Shown: positions 25,646-34,594, numbered from the stretch's first letter. The stretch is 64,000 nucleotides of DNA from an uncultured Clostridium sp. (GCA_900549235.1 URNT01000003.1:1-64000); one strand, 5' to 3'. Notes: generated by a model not told the origin, from the sequence alone. Made by a program: numbers and translations.

Positions 25646-26194
25646 ATGCAGATACAGGAACAATGGATTTCTCTAAAGGACGGCAGGAGGCTTCTTCTTC
25701 GCAGCCTGCAGCCGGAGGATGCCGGGGCACTGTGTGATCATCAGTATCAGGCAAGCGGTGAAACCTACTATATGAGCCGTTATCAGGAGGAAGGAAAGCT
25801 GGATCCGGAACGTATGAGGGGGCATCTGGAACAGCTGCTTCGGGACGACCGGGCTCTGTCTGTGGCAGCTGTAGATGAGGGCAGGATCATAGGAAGCGCT
25901 GAGATCACCAAGGTAATGGATCATATGAAATTCCGCCACAGAGGGGACCTTGGCATCTCCATCCGTGAGATATACTGGGGGCTGGGGATTGGAAGGCAGA
26001 TGATCAGTCTCCTTTTACATGAGGCACGACGAAATGGATTTGAGCAGGTGGAGCTGGGAGTATTTTCAGACAATGAACGGGCTATCTGCCTGTATGAGAG
26101 CTGTGGCTTTTTGCGGACGGGGCAGGTTCCCAGGGCCTTTAAGCTTAAGGATGGAAGCTATAGGGATGAAATTTTGATGGTGTGTATGCTGTAA
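25646..26194 (+). CDS. GNAT family N-acetyltransferase
   Basis: A 182-residue acetyl-CoA-dependent transferase of unknown substrate. The acetyl-CoA loop appears as IREIYWGLGIGRQMI and the C-terminal part as ERAICLYESCGFLRTG, both standard GNAT features. It begins six bases after the exporter stop, so it is cotranscribed with the exporter pair. Ribosomal-protein or small-molecule acetylation are both possible. Confidence 0.85.
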   Translation: MQIQEQWISLKDGRRLLLRSLQPEDAGALCDHQYQASGETYYMSRYQEEGKLDPERMRGHLEQLLRDDRALSVAAVDEGRIIGSAEITKVMDHMKFRHRGDLGISIREIYWGLGIGRQMISLLLHEARRNGFEQVELGVFSDNERAICLYESCGFLRTGQVPRAFKLKDGSYRDEILMVCML

Positions 26195-26209
26195 AGGCTT
26201 GGGAAATCC

Positions 26210-26238
26210 TTGACATCCACCCACAGCTTCCGTATAAT
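26210..26238 (+). promoter_or_regulatory. Consensus sigma-A promoter upstream of the rRNA methyltransferase gene
   Basis: TTGACA (26210-26215), exactly 17 bases, TATAAT (26233-26238). A perfect consensus promoter starting just past the acetyltransferase stop. Confidence 0.85.
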
Positions 26239-26248
26239 AAAAAAGAGC

Positions 26249-26290
26249 GTTAAGCCTCCTGTTTTTACGGCAGGGGGCTTAACTTTTTAC
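26249..26290 (+). terminator. Hairpin plus T-run immediately downstream of a promoter start point
   Basis: GTTAAGCC (26249-26256) pairs with GGCTTAAC (26276-26283), with extra pairing inside (CCTG with CAGG), followed by TTTTT. It can end the upstream acetyltransferase transcript, but it also lies within the first 45 bases of the message made from the promoter at 26210-26238. Confidence 0.7.
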
Positions 26291-26304
26291 GATAGGAGAC
26301 GAAC

Positions 26305-27702
26305 ATGACGGATGTAAATCAGCTTCCGGCAGCCTTTCTTTCTGAGATGAAGGCCCTGCTGGGAGAAGAATATGAAACATACAGAGAAAGCTTTAAAGAG
26401 AGTTGGAAGCCCGGGCTTCGGGTGAATACCTTAAAGGCAGCCCCTGAGGCATTTGCTTCTATGGCGCCCTGGAAGCTGGATCCGGTGCCGTGGACGAAAA
26501 ATGGTTTCTACTATGAAGAACCGGAAACCAGCCAGAGCCGCCCCTCCAAGCATCCCTTTTATTACGCCGGCCTCTATTACCTTCAGGAGCCCAGCGCCAT
26601 GACTCCGGCGGCCCTGCTGCCTGTGGAGCCGGGGGACCGGGTCTTAGACCTCTGCGCTGCCCCCGGAGGGAAAAGCACAGAGCTTGCCGCAAAGCTGAAG
26701 GGCCGGGGGATGCTGGTTTCCAATGACATCAGCTATTCCAGGGCCAGAGCCCTTCTTAAAAATCTGGAGCTTGCAGGCGCCTCCAATATCTGCGTTGCCA
26801 GTGAAGAACCGGAAAAGCTGGCCAGGGTGTGGCCGGAATTCTTTGACAGGATCCTGGTAGACGCCCCCTGCTCCGGGGAAGGTATGTTCCGGCGGGATGA
26901 CGATATGGTAAAAGACTGGGAGGAACATGGCCCTTCCTACTATGCTCCTATTCAGCGTCAGATCCTAAAGGCGGCAGTGGCCATGTTAAAGCCGGGAGGA
27001 AATCTCCTGTATTCCACCTGCACCTTTTCAAGGCTGGAGGACGAGGAAACGGTAGAATGGCTTCTTAAGGAAGAAACAGACATGGAGCTGGTTCCTCTGG
27101 ACCACAGCCTGGTGCCGGGCTCGAAAAAGGGGTATGGCCTGCCTGGCTGTATGCGCCTGTTTCCCCACAAGGTAAGGGGAGAAGGACATTTTCTTGCTCT
27201 CTTAAGAAAGAGGGATGACGGGGAAATGTCCCTGCAGAAGGCGGTTTTATCAAGAATGGGCACAGGCACTGGAAAAAAGACAGTTTTAGAGCCGGAACTG
27301 GAAGCATTTTTAGAAAGCTGCCTGATTCCCTGGGACAGGGAACGGATCGCGGTAAATAAAGAATCGGTTTATTACCTGCCGGAGGGGCTTGGGAGGAATC
27401 TTCCCCTGCGCTTCCTCAGGACGGGACTGCTTCTTGGCGAGCTGAAAAAAGGCCGGTTTGAGCCTTCCCAGGCCCTTGCTATGGCCTTAAAGGCGGGAGA
27501 GTTTTCAACGTGTCTGGAGCTTTCTTTAGAGGACGACCGGGTGATCCGCTATTTAAAGGGCGAAACCATTTCTCTGAAGGAGGGAGAAGGGCCGGTTAAG
27601 GGGTGGTGCCTGGTCTGCTGTATGGGCTATCCTCTTGGCTGGGCCAAGGGCAGCGGCATGAGCCTTAAAAATAAATATTATCCGGGCTGGCGCTGGCAGT
27701 AA
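26305..27702 (+). CDS. rRNA cytosine-C5-methyltransferase, RsmF/YebU-like
   Basis: SAM-dependent m5C methyltransferase of the NOL1/NOP2/Sun family acting on ribosomal RNA. SAM motif LDLCAAPGGKSTELAAKLKG, the motif IV catalytic-site DAPCSGEGMFRR and the motif VI nucleophile region STCTFSRLEDEETV are all present. A C-terminal PUA-like domain of about 150 residues follows, as in RsmF proteins. 465 residues is the expected size. The exact target cytosine cannot be assigned from sequence. It leads a run of RNA-modification genes (rsuA-like, ygiQ, rluA-like). Confidence 0.88.
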   Translation: MTDVNQLPAAFLSEMKALLGEEYETYRESFKESWKPGLRVNTLKAAPEAFASMAPWKLDPVPWTKNGFYYEEPETSQSRPSKHPFYYAGLYYLQEPSAMTPAALLPVEPGDRVLDLCAAPGGKSTELAAKLKGRGMLVSNDISYSRARALLKNLELAGASNICVASEEPEKLARVWPEFFDRILVDAPCSGEGMFRRDDDMVKDWEEHGPSYYAPIQRQILKAAVAMLKPGGNLLYSTCTFSRLEDEETVEWLLKEETDMELVPLDHSLVPGSKKGYGLPGCMRLFPHKVRGEGHFLALLRKRDDGEMSLQKAVLSRMGTGTGKKTVLEPELEAFLESCLIPWDRERIAVNKESVYYLPEGLGRNLPLRFLRTGLLLGELKKGRFEPSQALAMALKAGEFSTCLELSLEDDRVIRYLKGETISLKEGEGPVKGWCLVCCMGYPLGWAKGSGMSLKNKYYPGWRWQ

Positions 27703-27737
27703 AAGGCTTAAAAATGGAGAACAGGAAAGGATCACAT

Positions 27738-29156
27738 ATGTCAGATAAAAAGAAAGGAACGGCCATGCGCCTGGACAGGTTTCTGGGGGAAATGGGACAG
27801 GGAACCAGAAGCCAGATCCGGGCCATGGCAAAAAAGGGGCGGATCCAGGTAAACGGACAGGTCGTAAAGGCTCCGGAGTTTAAGATCAGCCCAGAAACCG
27901 ACACCGTAGCCGTTGATGGTATCACCGTAGGCTATGCGGCTTTTGAATACTATATGCTCAATAAGCCCCAGGGCACCGTATCAGCCACGGAGGACGGCCG
28001 CTACCCAACGGTAGTAAGCCTGATTGGGGAGACAAAGAGAAGGGATCTGTTTCCGGTGGGAAGATTGGATTTAGACACAGAGGGCCTGCTTCTGATCACC
28101 AATGACGGAGCCCTGGCCCATAGCCTCCTGTCACCGAAAAAACATGTAGATAAGGTGTACTTTGTTCGTTTTACCGGAACCCTTCCCACGGACGCGGCAG
28201 AGCAGCTGATGGAAGGGATCACTCTGGAGGACGGAACAAAAACCATGCCTGCTCATCTTGGGAAGGTGCAGGGGGATGAAGTTACCCTGACCATCCGGGA
28301 GGGGAAATTTCATCAGGTCAAGCGGATGTTTGAGGCACTGGGCTGTCAGGTGGTCTACTTAAAGCGGCTTTCTATGGGAAGCCTCAGCCTGGATGAACGC
28401 CTGAAGCCTGGTGAATACAGGGCCCTTACAAAGAAGGAACTGGAGAGCCTTCAGGCAGGGGATGCCAAAGAGACGCATGTATCCGCTTCCAGTCTCCTTC
28501 AGGGCAGGAAGGCAGTCCTCTTTGATCTGGACGGCACCCTGGTGGATTCCATGTGGATGTGGAAGGCTATTGATATTGAATATCTTGGGCGTTTCGGCCA
28601 TAGCTGTCCGAAGGATCTTCAAAAGGCCATTGAGGGAATGAGCTTTTCGGAGACAGCCGTCTATTTTAAGGAGCGGTTTCAGATACCGGATTCCATCGAG
28701 GAGATCAAGGAGGCCTGGGTGCAGATGTCTCTGGAAAAATACAGGAGCCAGGTGCCATTAAAACAGGGAGCATTGGAATTCCTCGCTCTGATCAGGGAAC
28801 GGGGCCTGAAGGCCGGGATCGCTACCAGCAACGGCGCAGCCATGGTGGACGCTGTTTTAACCTCTTTAAATATCCGGGATTATTTCCAGAATGTCACCAC
28901 AGCCTGTGAGGTAGCCGCCGGAAAACCGGCGCCGGATATTTATCTGAAGGTAGCGAAGGAGCTGCAAGCAGAGCCTTCCGAGTGCCTGGTGTTTGAGGAT
29001 GTACCGGCAGGGATTTTAGCCGGAAAGCGGGCTGGTATGACCGTAGTTGCGGTTGAAGATGATTTTTCAAGGGAAATGAGACAGGAAAAGGAAGAACTGG
29101 CCGATTACTTTATTGAGGATTATCTGGAACTTTTAAAAGCAGATGGAGCAGAATAG
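27738..29156 (+). CDS. RsuA-type pseudouridine synthase fused to a HAD phosphatase
   Basis: Residues 9 to about 235 are a complete RsuA/RluB-type enzyme: S4 RNA-binding domain (MRLDRFLGEMGQGTR) and the catalytic GRLDLDTEGLLL with Asp111, which isomerises uridine in ribosomal RNA. Residues about 257-472 are a HAD-IA phosphatase with nucleophile motif LFDLDGTLVDS (Asp263), IATSNGA, and VFEDVPAGILAGKRAGM. A linker of about 20 residues joins them. Start at ATG 27738 is favoured because AGGAAAGGA precedes it; an in-frame ATG at 27714 has no clear site. The HAD substrate is unknown; a sugar phosphate or pseudouridine 5'-phosphate are possibilities. Confidence 0.87.
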   Translation: MSDKKKGTAMRLDRFLGEMGQGTRSQIRAMAKKGRIQVNGQVVKAPEFKISPETDTVAVDGITVGYAAFEYYMLNKPQGTVSATEDGRYPTVVSLIGETKRRDLFPVGRLDLDTEGLLLITNDGALAHSLLSPKKHVDKVYFVRFTGTLPTDAAEQLMEGITLEDGTKTMPAHLGKVQGDEVTLTIREGKFHQVKRMFEALGCQVVYLKRLSMGSLSLDERLKPGEYRALTKKELESLQAGDAKETHVSASSLLQGRKAVLFDLDGTLVDSMWMWKAIDIEYLGRFGHSCPKDLQKAIEGMSFSETAVYFKERFQIPDSIEEIKEAWVQMSLEKYRSQVPLKQGALEFLALIRERGLKAGIATSNGAAMVDAVLTSLNIRDYFQNVTTACEVAAGKPAPDIYLKVAKELQAEPSECLVFEDVPAGILAGKRAGMTVVAVEDDFSREMRQEKEELADYFIEDYLELLKADGAE

Positions 29157-31082
29157 ATGAAACAGGATTATTTACCAATCAGCAGAAATGATATGAGCAT
29201 ACGGGGCTGGAAGCAGTGCGATTTTGTCTATGTGACCGGCGACGCCTATGTAGATCACCCTTCTTTTGGAACAGCTATTATTTCCAGAGTGCTGGAAGCT
29301 CATGGCTATAAGGTAGGCATCATCGCCCAGCCGGACTGGAAGGATAAAAAGAGCATCGAGATCCTTGGAAGGCCAAGGCTTGGCTTCCTTGTGTCTGCGG
29401 GAAATATGGACTCCATGGTGAACCATTATTCCGTATCGAAAAAGCACAGGAAGGAGGATTCCTATACCCCCGGAGGAGTAATAGGAAAGCGGCCGGATTA
29501 TGCGGTGACGGTATACTGTAACCTGATCCGGTCGGCTTATAAGGATGTGCCGATTATTGCGGGAGGGATCGAAGCAAGCCTAAGACGTCTGGCCCATTAT
29601 GATTACTGGTCTAATAAATTAAAGCGGTCTGTCCTTTTGGATTCCCAGGCGGACCTGATTTCCTACGGTATGGGAGAGAGGTCCATTGTGGAGATCGCGG
29701 ATGCTTTGGACAGTGGTCTGGATGTGAAGGACATTACATTTATCGAAGGTACTGTGTATAAGACAAAGAGCCTGGAATCGGTGTATGATTATGAGCTTCT
29801 GCCGGATTATGACCGTCTTCTGGCGGATAAAAAGGAATACGCGAAAAGCTTCTATGTGCAGTACAGCAATACGGATCCATTTTCTGGAAAACGTCTGGTG
29901 GAGCCTTACGGAGATAACCTCTATGTGGTGCAGAACCCGGCTTCCAAGCCTTTGAGCCAGGAGGAGATGGATCAGGTGTATGCCCTGCCTTATATGAGGA
30001 ATTATCATCCCTCCTATGAGGAACTGGGAGGTGTTCCGGCGATACGGGAGATCAAATTCAGCCTTATCAGCAACCGGGGCTGCTTTGGAGCCTGCAGCTT
30101 CTGCGCCCTGACCTTCCATCAGGGAAGGATCATCCAGGCCAGAAGCCATGAGTCCCTTCTTGAGGAGGCAAAGCTCCTCACAGAGGAGCCGGATTTTAAG
30201 GGCTACATCCATGACGTAGGCGGCCCTACGGCAGATTTCCGTTTCCCGGCCTGTGAAAAACAGCTGACTAAGGGAGCCTGCCCTCATAAGCAGTGCCTGT
30301 TTCCGGAGCCCTGTAAGAACCTGCGGGCGGACCATGGGGATTATATCTCTCTGCTGAGAAAGCTGCGGGCCATTCCCAAGGTAAAAAAGGTATTTATCCG
30401 CTCCGGCATCCGCTTTGACTATGTGCTGGCAGACCCCAGCCGGAAGTTTTTAAAGGAGCTGTGCGAGTTCCATGTCAGCGGCCAGCTGAAGGTGGCGCCG
30501 GAGCATGTGGCCGACAAGGTGCTGATGCGGATGGGAAAACCGAAAAACAGCGTGTACCGCCAGTTTGTAAAGGAATATAAAGAGATGAACGGCCGTCTGG
30601 GGAAGGAGCAGTATCTGGTTCCATATCTGATGTCCTCCCATCCCGGCTCATCCATGAAGGAGGCGGTGGAGCTTGCGGAGTATCTGAGGGATCTGGGCTA
30701 TATGCCGGAGCAGGTGCAGGATTTTTATCCCACGCCCTCTACCATTTCCACCTGCATGTATTATACAGGCTATGACTGCCGCACTATGGAGCCGGTGTAT
30801 GTGCCGGTAAATCCTCACGAAAAGGCTATGCAGAGGGCCCTGATCCAGTACCGGAACCCCAAGAATTATGATCTGGTAGTGGAGGCGCTAAAGCTTGCCG
30901 GCCGTACAGACCTGATCGGATATGATAAGAAATGTCTGATCCGTCCTAAAAATGGGGATCCTAAGGGCTATAAGGGACAGCGGTCAGAAAAGGGCGCCGG
31001 AGCCCGTCCGGGAGCTGCAAAAAGTCAGGGCCGTCCGGTGAAAAAGACCATTCGCAATGTCCACAAAAAGAAGGGAAGGTAA
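29157..31082 (+). CDS. YgiQ family radical SAM protein
   Basis: A 641-residue radical SAM enzyme. The 4Fe-4S motif CFGACSFCALTFHQGR has cysteines at 309, 313 and 316. The long N-terminal domain (SRNDMSIRGWKQCDFVYVTG) and the C-terminal region with HPGSSMKEAVELAEYL and YPTPSTISTCMYYTG match YgiQ (UPF0313). The reaction is not established. It starts directly at the end of the upstream gene (TAGATGA junction), so it is tightly coupled. The C-terminus is a basic Lys/Arg-rich tail that may bind nucleic acid. Confidence 0.9.
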   Translation: MKQDYLPISRNDMSIRGWKQCDFVYVTGDAYVDHPSFGTAIISRVLEAHGYKVGIIAQPDWKDKKSIEILGRPRLGFLVSAGNMDSMVNHYSVSKKHRKEDSYTPGGVIGKRPDYAVTVYCNLIRSAYKDVPIIAGGIEASLRRLAHYDYWSNKLKRSVLLDSQADLISYGMGERSIVEIADALDSGLDVKDITFIEGTVYKTKSLESVYDYELLPDYDRLLADKKEYAKSFYVQYSNTDPFSGKRLVEPYGDNLYVVQNPASKPLSQEEMDQVYALPYMRNYHPSYEELGGVPAIREIKFSLISNRGCFGACSFCALTFHQGRIIQARSHESLLEEAKLLTEEPDFKGYIHDVGGPTADFRFPACEKQLTKGACPHKQCLFPEPCKNLRADHGDYISLLRKLRAIPKVKKVFIRSGIRFDYVLADPSRKFLKELCEFHVSGQLKVAPEHVADKVLMRMGKPKNSVYRQFVKEYKEMNGRLGKEQYLVPYLMSSHPGSSMKEAVELAEYLRDLGYMPEQVQDFYPTPSTISTCMYYTGYDCRTMEPVYVPVNPHEKAMQRALIQYRNPKNYDLVVEALKLAGRTDLIGYDKKCLIRPKNGDPKGYKGQRSEKGAGARPGAAKSQGRPVKKTIRNVHKKKGR

Positions 31083-31086
31083 TACC

Positions 31087-31884
31087 ATGAAAATAGCCAT
31101 TGTAACAGGAGCTTCCTCCGGCATGGGAAAAGAGATGATTTTAAGGCTCTGGGAGGAGTTTCAGGGCTTTGACGAGATCTGGGCAGTAGCCAGAAGGCGG
31201 GAGAGGATGGAACAGCTTCAGGAGCTGATAGGCGTGCCTCTGCGCCTGTTTGCGCTGGATCTTGCCTTAAAGGAGGACAGAGAGGTGTTAGAGGAGGCCC
31301 TGGGCCGTCTGAAGCCGGAGGTGAAATTTCTGGTTAACTGCGCGGGTTTTGGAAAGATCGGCTCTGTGGCGGATCTGGAGCTTTCCGAGGAAACGGGGAT
31401 GGTGGAGCTTAATTGTACTGCTCTTACAGCCGTTACCCGGATGGCCCTGCCCTGGATGGAGGAAAATGGAAGGATTCTCCAGTTTGCTTCCAGCGCCGCC
31501 TTTCTTCCCCAGCCGGATTTCGCGGTATATGCGGCTACGAAGGCTTACGTTTTAAGCTACAGCCGGGCTCTGAACCGGGAGCTGAAGGCCCGGCGGATCA
31601 GCGTGACAGCCGTATGCCCTGGGCCGGTCAGGACGGAGTTTTTCCACATTGCCCAGACCACCGGGCAGATCCCTATTTATAAGAGGCTTGTGATGGCAGA
31701 TCCGGTGCGGGTGACGAAAAAGGCATTAAGAGACAGCATTGCCCGCAGGGAGGTATCGGTGTATGGGCTGACCATGAAGGCATTTTCCCTGATGTGCAAG
31801 GTTCTGCCTCACAGCCTGATTCTGGATCTGATGGACCGGGCAGAATATATTCCCGGAAAAGAAACAAAAGGATGGGAGAAATAG
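31087..31884 (+). CDS. Short-chain dehydrogenase/reductase family oxidoreductase
   Basis: A 265-residue NAD(P)-dependent oxidoreductase of unknown substrate. The cofactor motif TGASSGMG is at residues 7-14, the NCAGFG strand follows, and the catalytic YAATKAYV (YxxxK) is intact, with a PGPVRTEF segment after it. The start is ATG 31087, preceded by GGGAAGG; upstream in-frame codons overlap ygiQ and lack a site. It lies between ygiQ and a RluA-type gene with gaps of a few bases. Confidence 0.88.
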   Translation: MKIAIVTGASSGMGKEMILRLWEEFQGFDEIWAVARRRERMEQLQELIGVPLRLFALDLALKEDREVLEEALGRLKPEVKFLVNCAGFGKIGSVADLELSEETGMVELNCTALTAVTRMALPWMEENGRILQFASSAAFLPQPDFAVYAATKAYVLSYSRALNRELKARRISVTAVCPGPVRTEFFHIAQTTGQIPIYKRLVMADPVRVTKKALRDSIARREVSVYGLTMKAFSLMCKVLPHSLILDLMDRAEYIPGKETKGWEK

Positions 31885-31886
31885 AG

Positions 31887-32888
31887 ATGCAGATGCTTAC
31901 AGTGACCGCTAATGAGGCGGGGCAGAGGCTGGACAAGCTCCTTGGGAAATATTTAAATCAGGCAGGCAAGGGCTTTCTCTATAAGATGATGCGGAAAAAG
32001 AATATTACTCTTAATGGAAAGAAATGCTCCGGGGATGAGCGTTTGTCAGAGGGAGATGAGATACGCCTTTTTCTGTCAGATGAGACCATTGAAAAATTTT
32101 CCTCGGCTTCTGCCGGGGAGAGGCGGAGAAGCCAATCTGGGGTAAGGAAGCCCTGCCTGGACATTATCTATGAGGACAGCCATATCCTGATTGTCAATAA
32201 ACCGGCAGGGATGCTGTCCCAGAAGGCAAAGCCGGAGGACATGTCCCTAAATGAACATATTTTAAATTATCTCATTGATTCGGGCCATCTTCCCATAAGC
32301 CAGCTGCGGACCTTTAAGCCCTCCATCTGCAACCGCCTGGACCGGAACACCAGCGGCCTGGTGACGGCAGGGGTTTCTCTGGCGGGCCTTCAGATTATGA
32401 ACGGGGTATTTAAGGACAGAAGCCTCCACAAATATTACCGGTGCCTGGTAAAGGGGCAGGTAAAGGAAAAGCAGTTGATCGCCGGATTTTTAAAAAAGGA
32501 TGAGGCGGCTAATACGGTGACTGTTTATCCTACGGAGGCAGAGTGCAGTGTTCCCATCCTCACCGAATATGTGCCCATCAGCGGAAATGGACGGATCACC
32601 CTTTTGCAGGTAACGCTGATTACAGGCCGCAGCCATCAGATCCGGGCCCATCTGGCCTCTATAGGCCATCCGATCCTGGGGGATAGTAAGTACGGGGATC
32701 CCAGGCTGAATGATGAAATGAGGGAAAAATATAAAATCCGTTCTCAGATGCTTCATTCCTGGAAGCTTGAGCTTCCGGAGGATCTTCCTGAACCTCTTCA
32801 TTACCTGTCTGGAAAGGTATTTATGGCCCCTGTGCCGGGGCATTTCCAGCGGGTAATGAAGGGAGAGGGGATCGCTTCCGATTCTTGA
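31887..32888 (+). CDS. RluA family pseudouridine synthase
   Basis: Isomerises uridine to pseudouridine in RNA. It has an N-terminal S4 domain (AGQRLDKLLGKYLNQAGKGF), then the catalytic domain with VNKPAGMLSQK and NRLDRNTSGLVTAG, in which the first Asp of RLDR is the catalytic residue. The C-terminal LLQVTLITGRSHQIRAHLAS (20 residues) is the usual conserved strand-helix. I use ATG 31887, two bases after the upstream stop, giving 333 residues. The RNA target (RluC/RluD-type 23S sites or another) cannot be decided from sequence. Confidence 0.9.
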   Translation: MQMLTVTANEAGQRLDKLLGKYLNQAGKGFLYKMMRKKNITLNGKKCSGDERLSEGDEIRLFLSDETIEKFSSASAGERRRSQSGVRKPCLDIIYEDSHILIVNKPAGMLSQKAKPEDMSLNEHILNYLIDSGHLPISQLRTFKPSICNRLDRNTSGLVTAGVSLAGLQIMNGVFKDRSLHKYYRCLVKGQVKEKQLIAGFLKKDEAANTVTVYPTEAECSVPILTEYVPISGNGRITLLQVTLITGRSHQIRAHLASIGHPILGDSKYGDPRLNDEMREKYKIRSQMLHSWKLELPEDLPEPLHYLSGKVFMAPVPGHFQRVMKGEGIASDS

Positions 32889-32913
32889 CAGGAATGGGGC
32901 TTTGGGTTATGCT
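32885..32913 (+). promoter_or_regulatory. Promoter of trpS, overlapping the end of the upstream gene
   Basis: TTGACA (32885-32890) overlaps the RluA-type stop codon, followed by a 17-base spacer and TATGCT (32908-32913). The leader before the trpS start is only about 60 bases, too short for a T-box. Confidence 0.7.
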
Positions 32914-32979
32914 ATTAGAAGCGGTGAACATGGCGGGGAAGCCTCTGCCATGCACCATAAGAATGAGAGGTTAGTTACA

Positions 32980-34071
32980 ATGGGAAAAATCATTTTAACA
33001 GGCGACCGTCCTACGGGACGCCTTCATGTAGGACATTATGTGGGGTCCTTAAAGCGCAGGGTAGAGCTGCAGAATTCCGGAGAATTTGACGAGATCTATA
33101 TTATGATCGCGGATGCCCAGGCCTTGACAGATAATGCGGACAATCCTGAGAAGGTACGCCAGAATATTATTGAGGTAGCCCTGGACTATCTGGCCTGTGG
33201 CCTGGATCCTGCAAAGTCTACCCTTTTTATCCAGTCTCAGATTCCTGAGCTGTGTGAGATGACATTTTACTACATGGATCTTGTAACCGTATCCAGACTG
33301 CAGCGGAACCCAACGGTAAAATCTGAGATCCAGATGCGCAATTTTGAAACCAGCATCCCCGTTGGATTTTTCACCTATCCCATCAGCCAGGCAGCGGATA
33401 TTACAGCTTTTAAAGCGACCACCGTTCCTGTAGGTGAGGATCAGGCCCCTATGATCGAGCAGACCAGGGAGATCGTTCACAAATTTAACTCCGTATACGG
33501 TGAGACTCTGGTAGAGCCGGATATTCTCCTTCCTGACAACAAGGCCTGTCTGCGCCTTCCGGGCATCGACGGCAAGGCAAAGATGAGCAAGTCCCTTGGA
33601 AACTGCATCTACCTGTCTGATTCTGAGGAGGACATCCGCAAGAAGATTATGTCCATGTTTACCGATCCTAACCATCTCCGGGTAGAGGATCCGGGACAGG
33701 TAGAGGGCAATCCTGTGTTTATCTATCTGGACGCTTTCTGCAAGGATGAGCATTTTGAAAAATATCTTCCGGATTACAAAAATCTGGATGAATTAAAGGC
33801 CCACTATACCAGAGGCGGTCTTGGAGATGTAAAGGTTAAAAAGTTCTTAAACAATGTGATCCAGGATGAGCTGCGCCCCATCCGCGAGCGCAGGAAGGAG
33901 ATCGCAAAAGATATTCCAGCTGTGTACCGGATCCTGGAGGAGGGAAGCATCAAGGCAGAAAAGAAGGCGGCCCAGACTCTGGCTGAGATGAAGCGGGCCA
34001 TGAAAATCAACTACTTTGAGGATAAGGAGCTGATCGCAGAGCAGGCAGAGCGGTTTAAAAGCGAGGCTTAA
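32980..34071 (+). CDS. trpS: Tryptophan--tRNA ligase
   Basis: Class I aminoacyl-tRNA synthetase charging tRNA-Trp. The HIGH-type motif is PTGRLHVGHYVGSLK near the N-terminus and the KMSKS motif is AKMSKSLGN. Segments contacting tryptophan and ATP, such as TYPISQAADI and VGEDQAPMIE, are present. From ATG 32980 the protein has 363 residues, at the long end for the family. GAGAGG precedes this ATG by nine bases; the open frame continues 26 codons upstream, across the promoter, and that part is not likely to be translated. Confidence 0.95.
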   Translation: MGKIILTGDRPTGRLHVGHYVGSLKRRVELQNSGEFDEIYIMIADAQALTDNADNPEKVRQNIIEVALDYLACGLDPAKSTLFIQSQIPELCEMTFYYMDLVTVSRLQRNPTVKSEIQMRNFETSIPVGFFTYPISQAADITAFKATTVPVGEDQAPMIEQTREIVHKFNSVYGETLVEPDILLPDNKACLRLPGIDGKAKMSKSLGNCIYLSDSEEDIRKKIMSMFTDPNHLRVEDPGQVEGNPVFIYLDAFCKDEHFEKYLPDYKNLDELKAHYTRGGLGDVKVKKFLNNVIQDELRPIRERRKEIAKDIPAVYRILEEGSIKAEKKAAQTLAEMKRAMKINYFEDKELIAEQAERFKSEA

Positions 34072-34160
34072 GTGAAACAGATTCCGTCCGGTGGAGCAGT
34101 CCGCCGGACGGTGAAGGAAATGTGACAGGGCAAAAAGAATGGAAGGGGAGGAATCAACGT

Positions 34161-34472
34161 ATGACAGACAGCGAGTTATTAAAAGCGATCGAGACAATGA
34201 TCAAGAAGGAAAATGAACCTTTGAAGCAGAGGTTTGACTCTATGGAGCAGAGGTTTGGCTCTTTAGAGCAGGAAGTAAAAAGCATGAAACTTACATTGGA
34301 AAATGAAACCAATCGAAACATCCAGGTGATCGCAGAAGGTCACGCCATATTGAACCGACGGCTGGACGAGGCTCTTAAGATAAACAGCGAAAGTGAACTG
34401 CTTCATATCAGGGTCAATATCCTGGAAAATGAATTAAGAAAAGTAAAAGAAAAGCTCGAAAGTATCGCATAA
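34161..34472 (+). CDS. Small coiled-coil protein, function unknown
   Basis: A 103-residue polar, helical protein without membrane segments or recognisable domain. Leucine/isoleucine spacing (LKQRFDSMEQRFGSLEQEV, then RVNILENELRKVKEKL) predicts a coiled coil; QRFDSMEQRFGSLEQ looks like an internal short repeat. GGGGAGG precedes the ATG at 34161. It follows trpS by 89 bases with a GC-rich hairpin between them (34084-34110, no T-run), and its own intrinsic terminator follows. Confidence 0.65.
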   Translation: MTDSELLKAIETMIKKENEPLKQRFDSMEQRFGSLEQEVKSMKLTLENETNRNIQVIAEGHAILNRRLDEALKINSESELLHIRVNILENELRKVKEKLESIA

Positions 34473-34477
34473 TGGAG

Positions 34478-34505
34478 GTCCCGGCTGAAACCCCGGGACT
34501 TTTTA
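34478..34505 (+). terminator. Intrinsic terminator after the coiled-coil protein gene
   Basis: GTCCCGG (34478-34484) pairs with CCGGGAC (34493-34499), loop of eight bases, followed by TTTTTAAATTTT. Confidence 0.85.
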
Positions 34506-34515
34506 AATTTTCCTC

Positions 34516-34546
34516 TTGACCCTTCCCCAGGGTCAGGCTTTATACT
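34516..34546 (+). promoter_or_regulatory. MerR-type promoter with a 19-bp spacer and central operator dyad
   Basis: TTGACC (34516-34521), a 19-base spacer, TATACT (34541-34546). Inside the spacer GACCCT (34518-34523) and AGGGTC (34529-34534) form a perfect dyad. Over-long spacers with a dyad between -35 and -10 are diagnostic of promoters that MerR proteins activate by DNA distortion. A further perfect palindrome AGAACCGGTTCT lies at 34553-34564 near the start point. Confidence 0.85.
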
Positions 34547-34594
34547 CATATCAGAACCGGTTCTTGAAATACAGCTCATAAAGGAGAAGGGAAT

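Noticed and set aside
34084..34110. Terminator after trpS
   Set aside because: CCGTCCGG and CCGGACGG form a good stem, but no T-run follows on the plus strand, so it is only noted as a hairpin.
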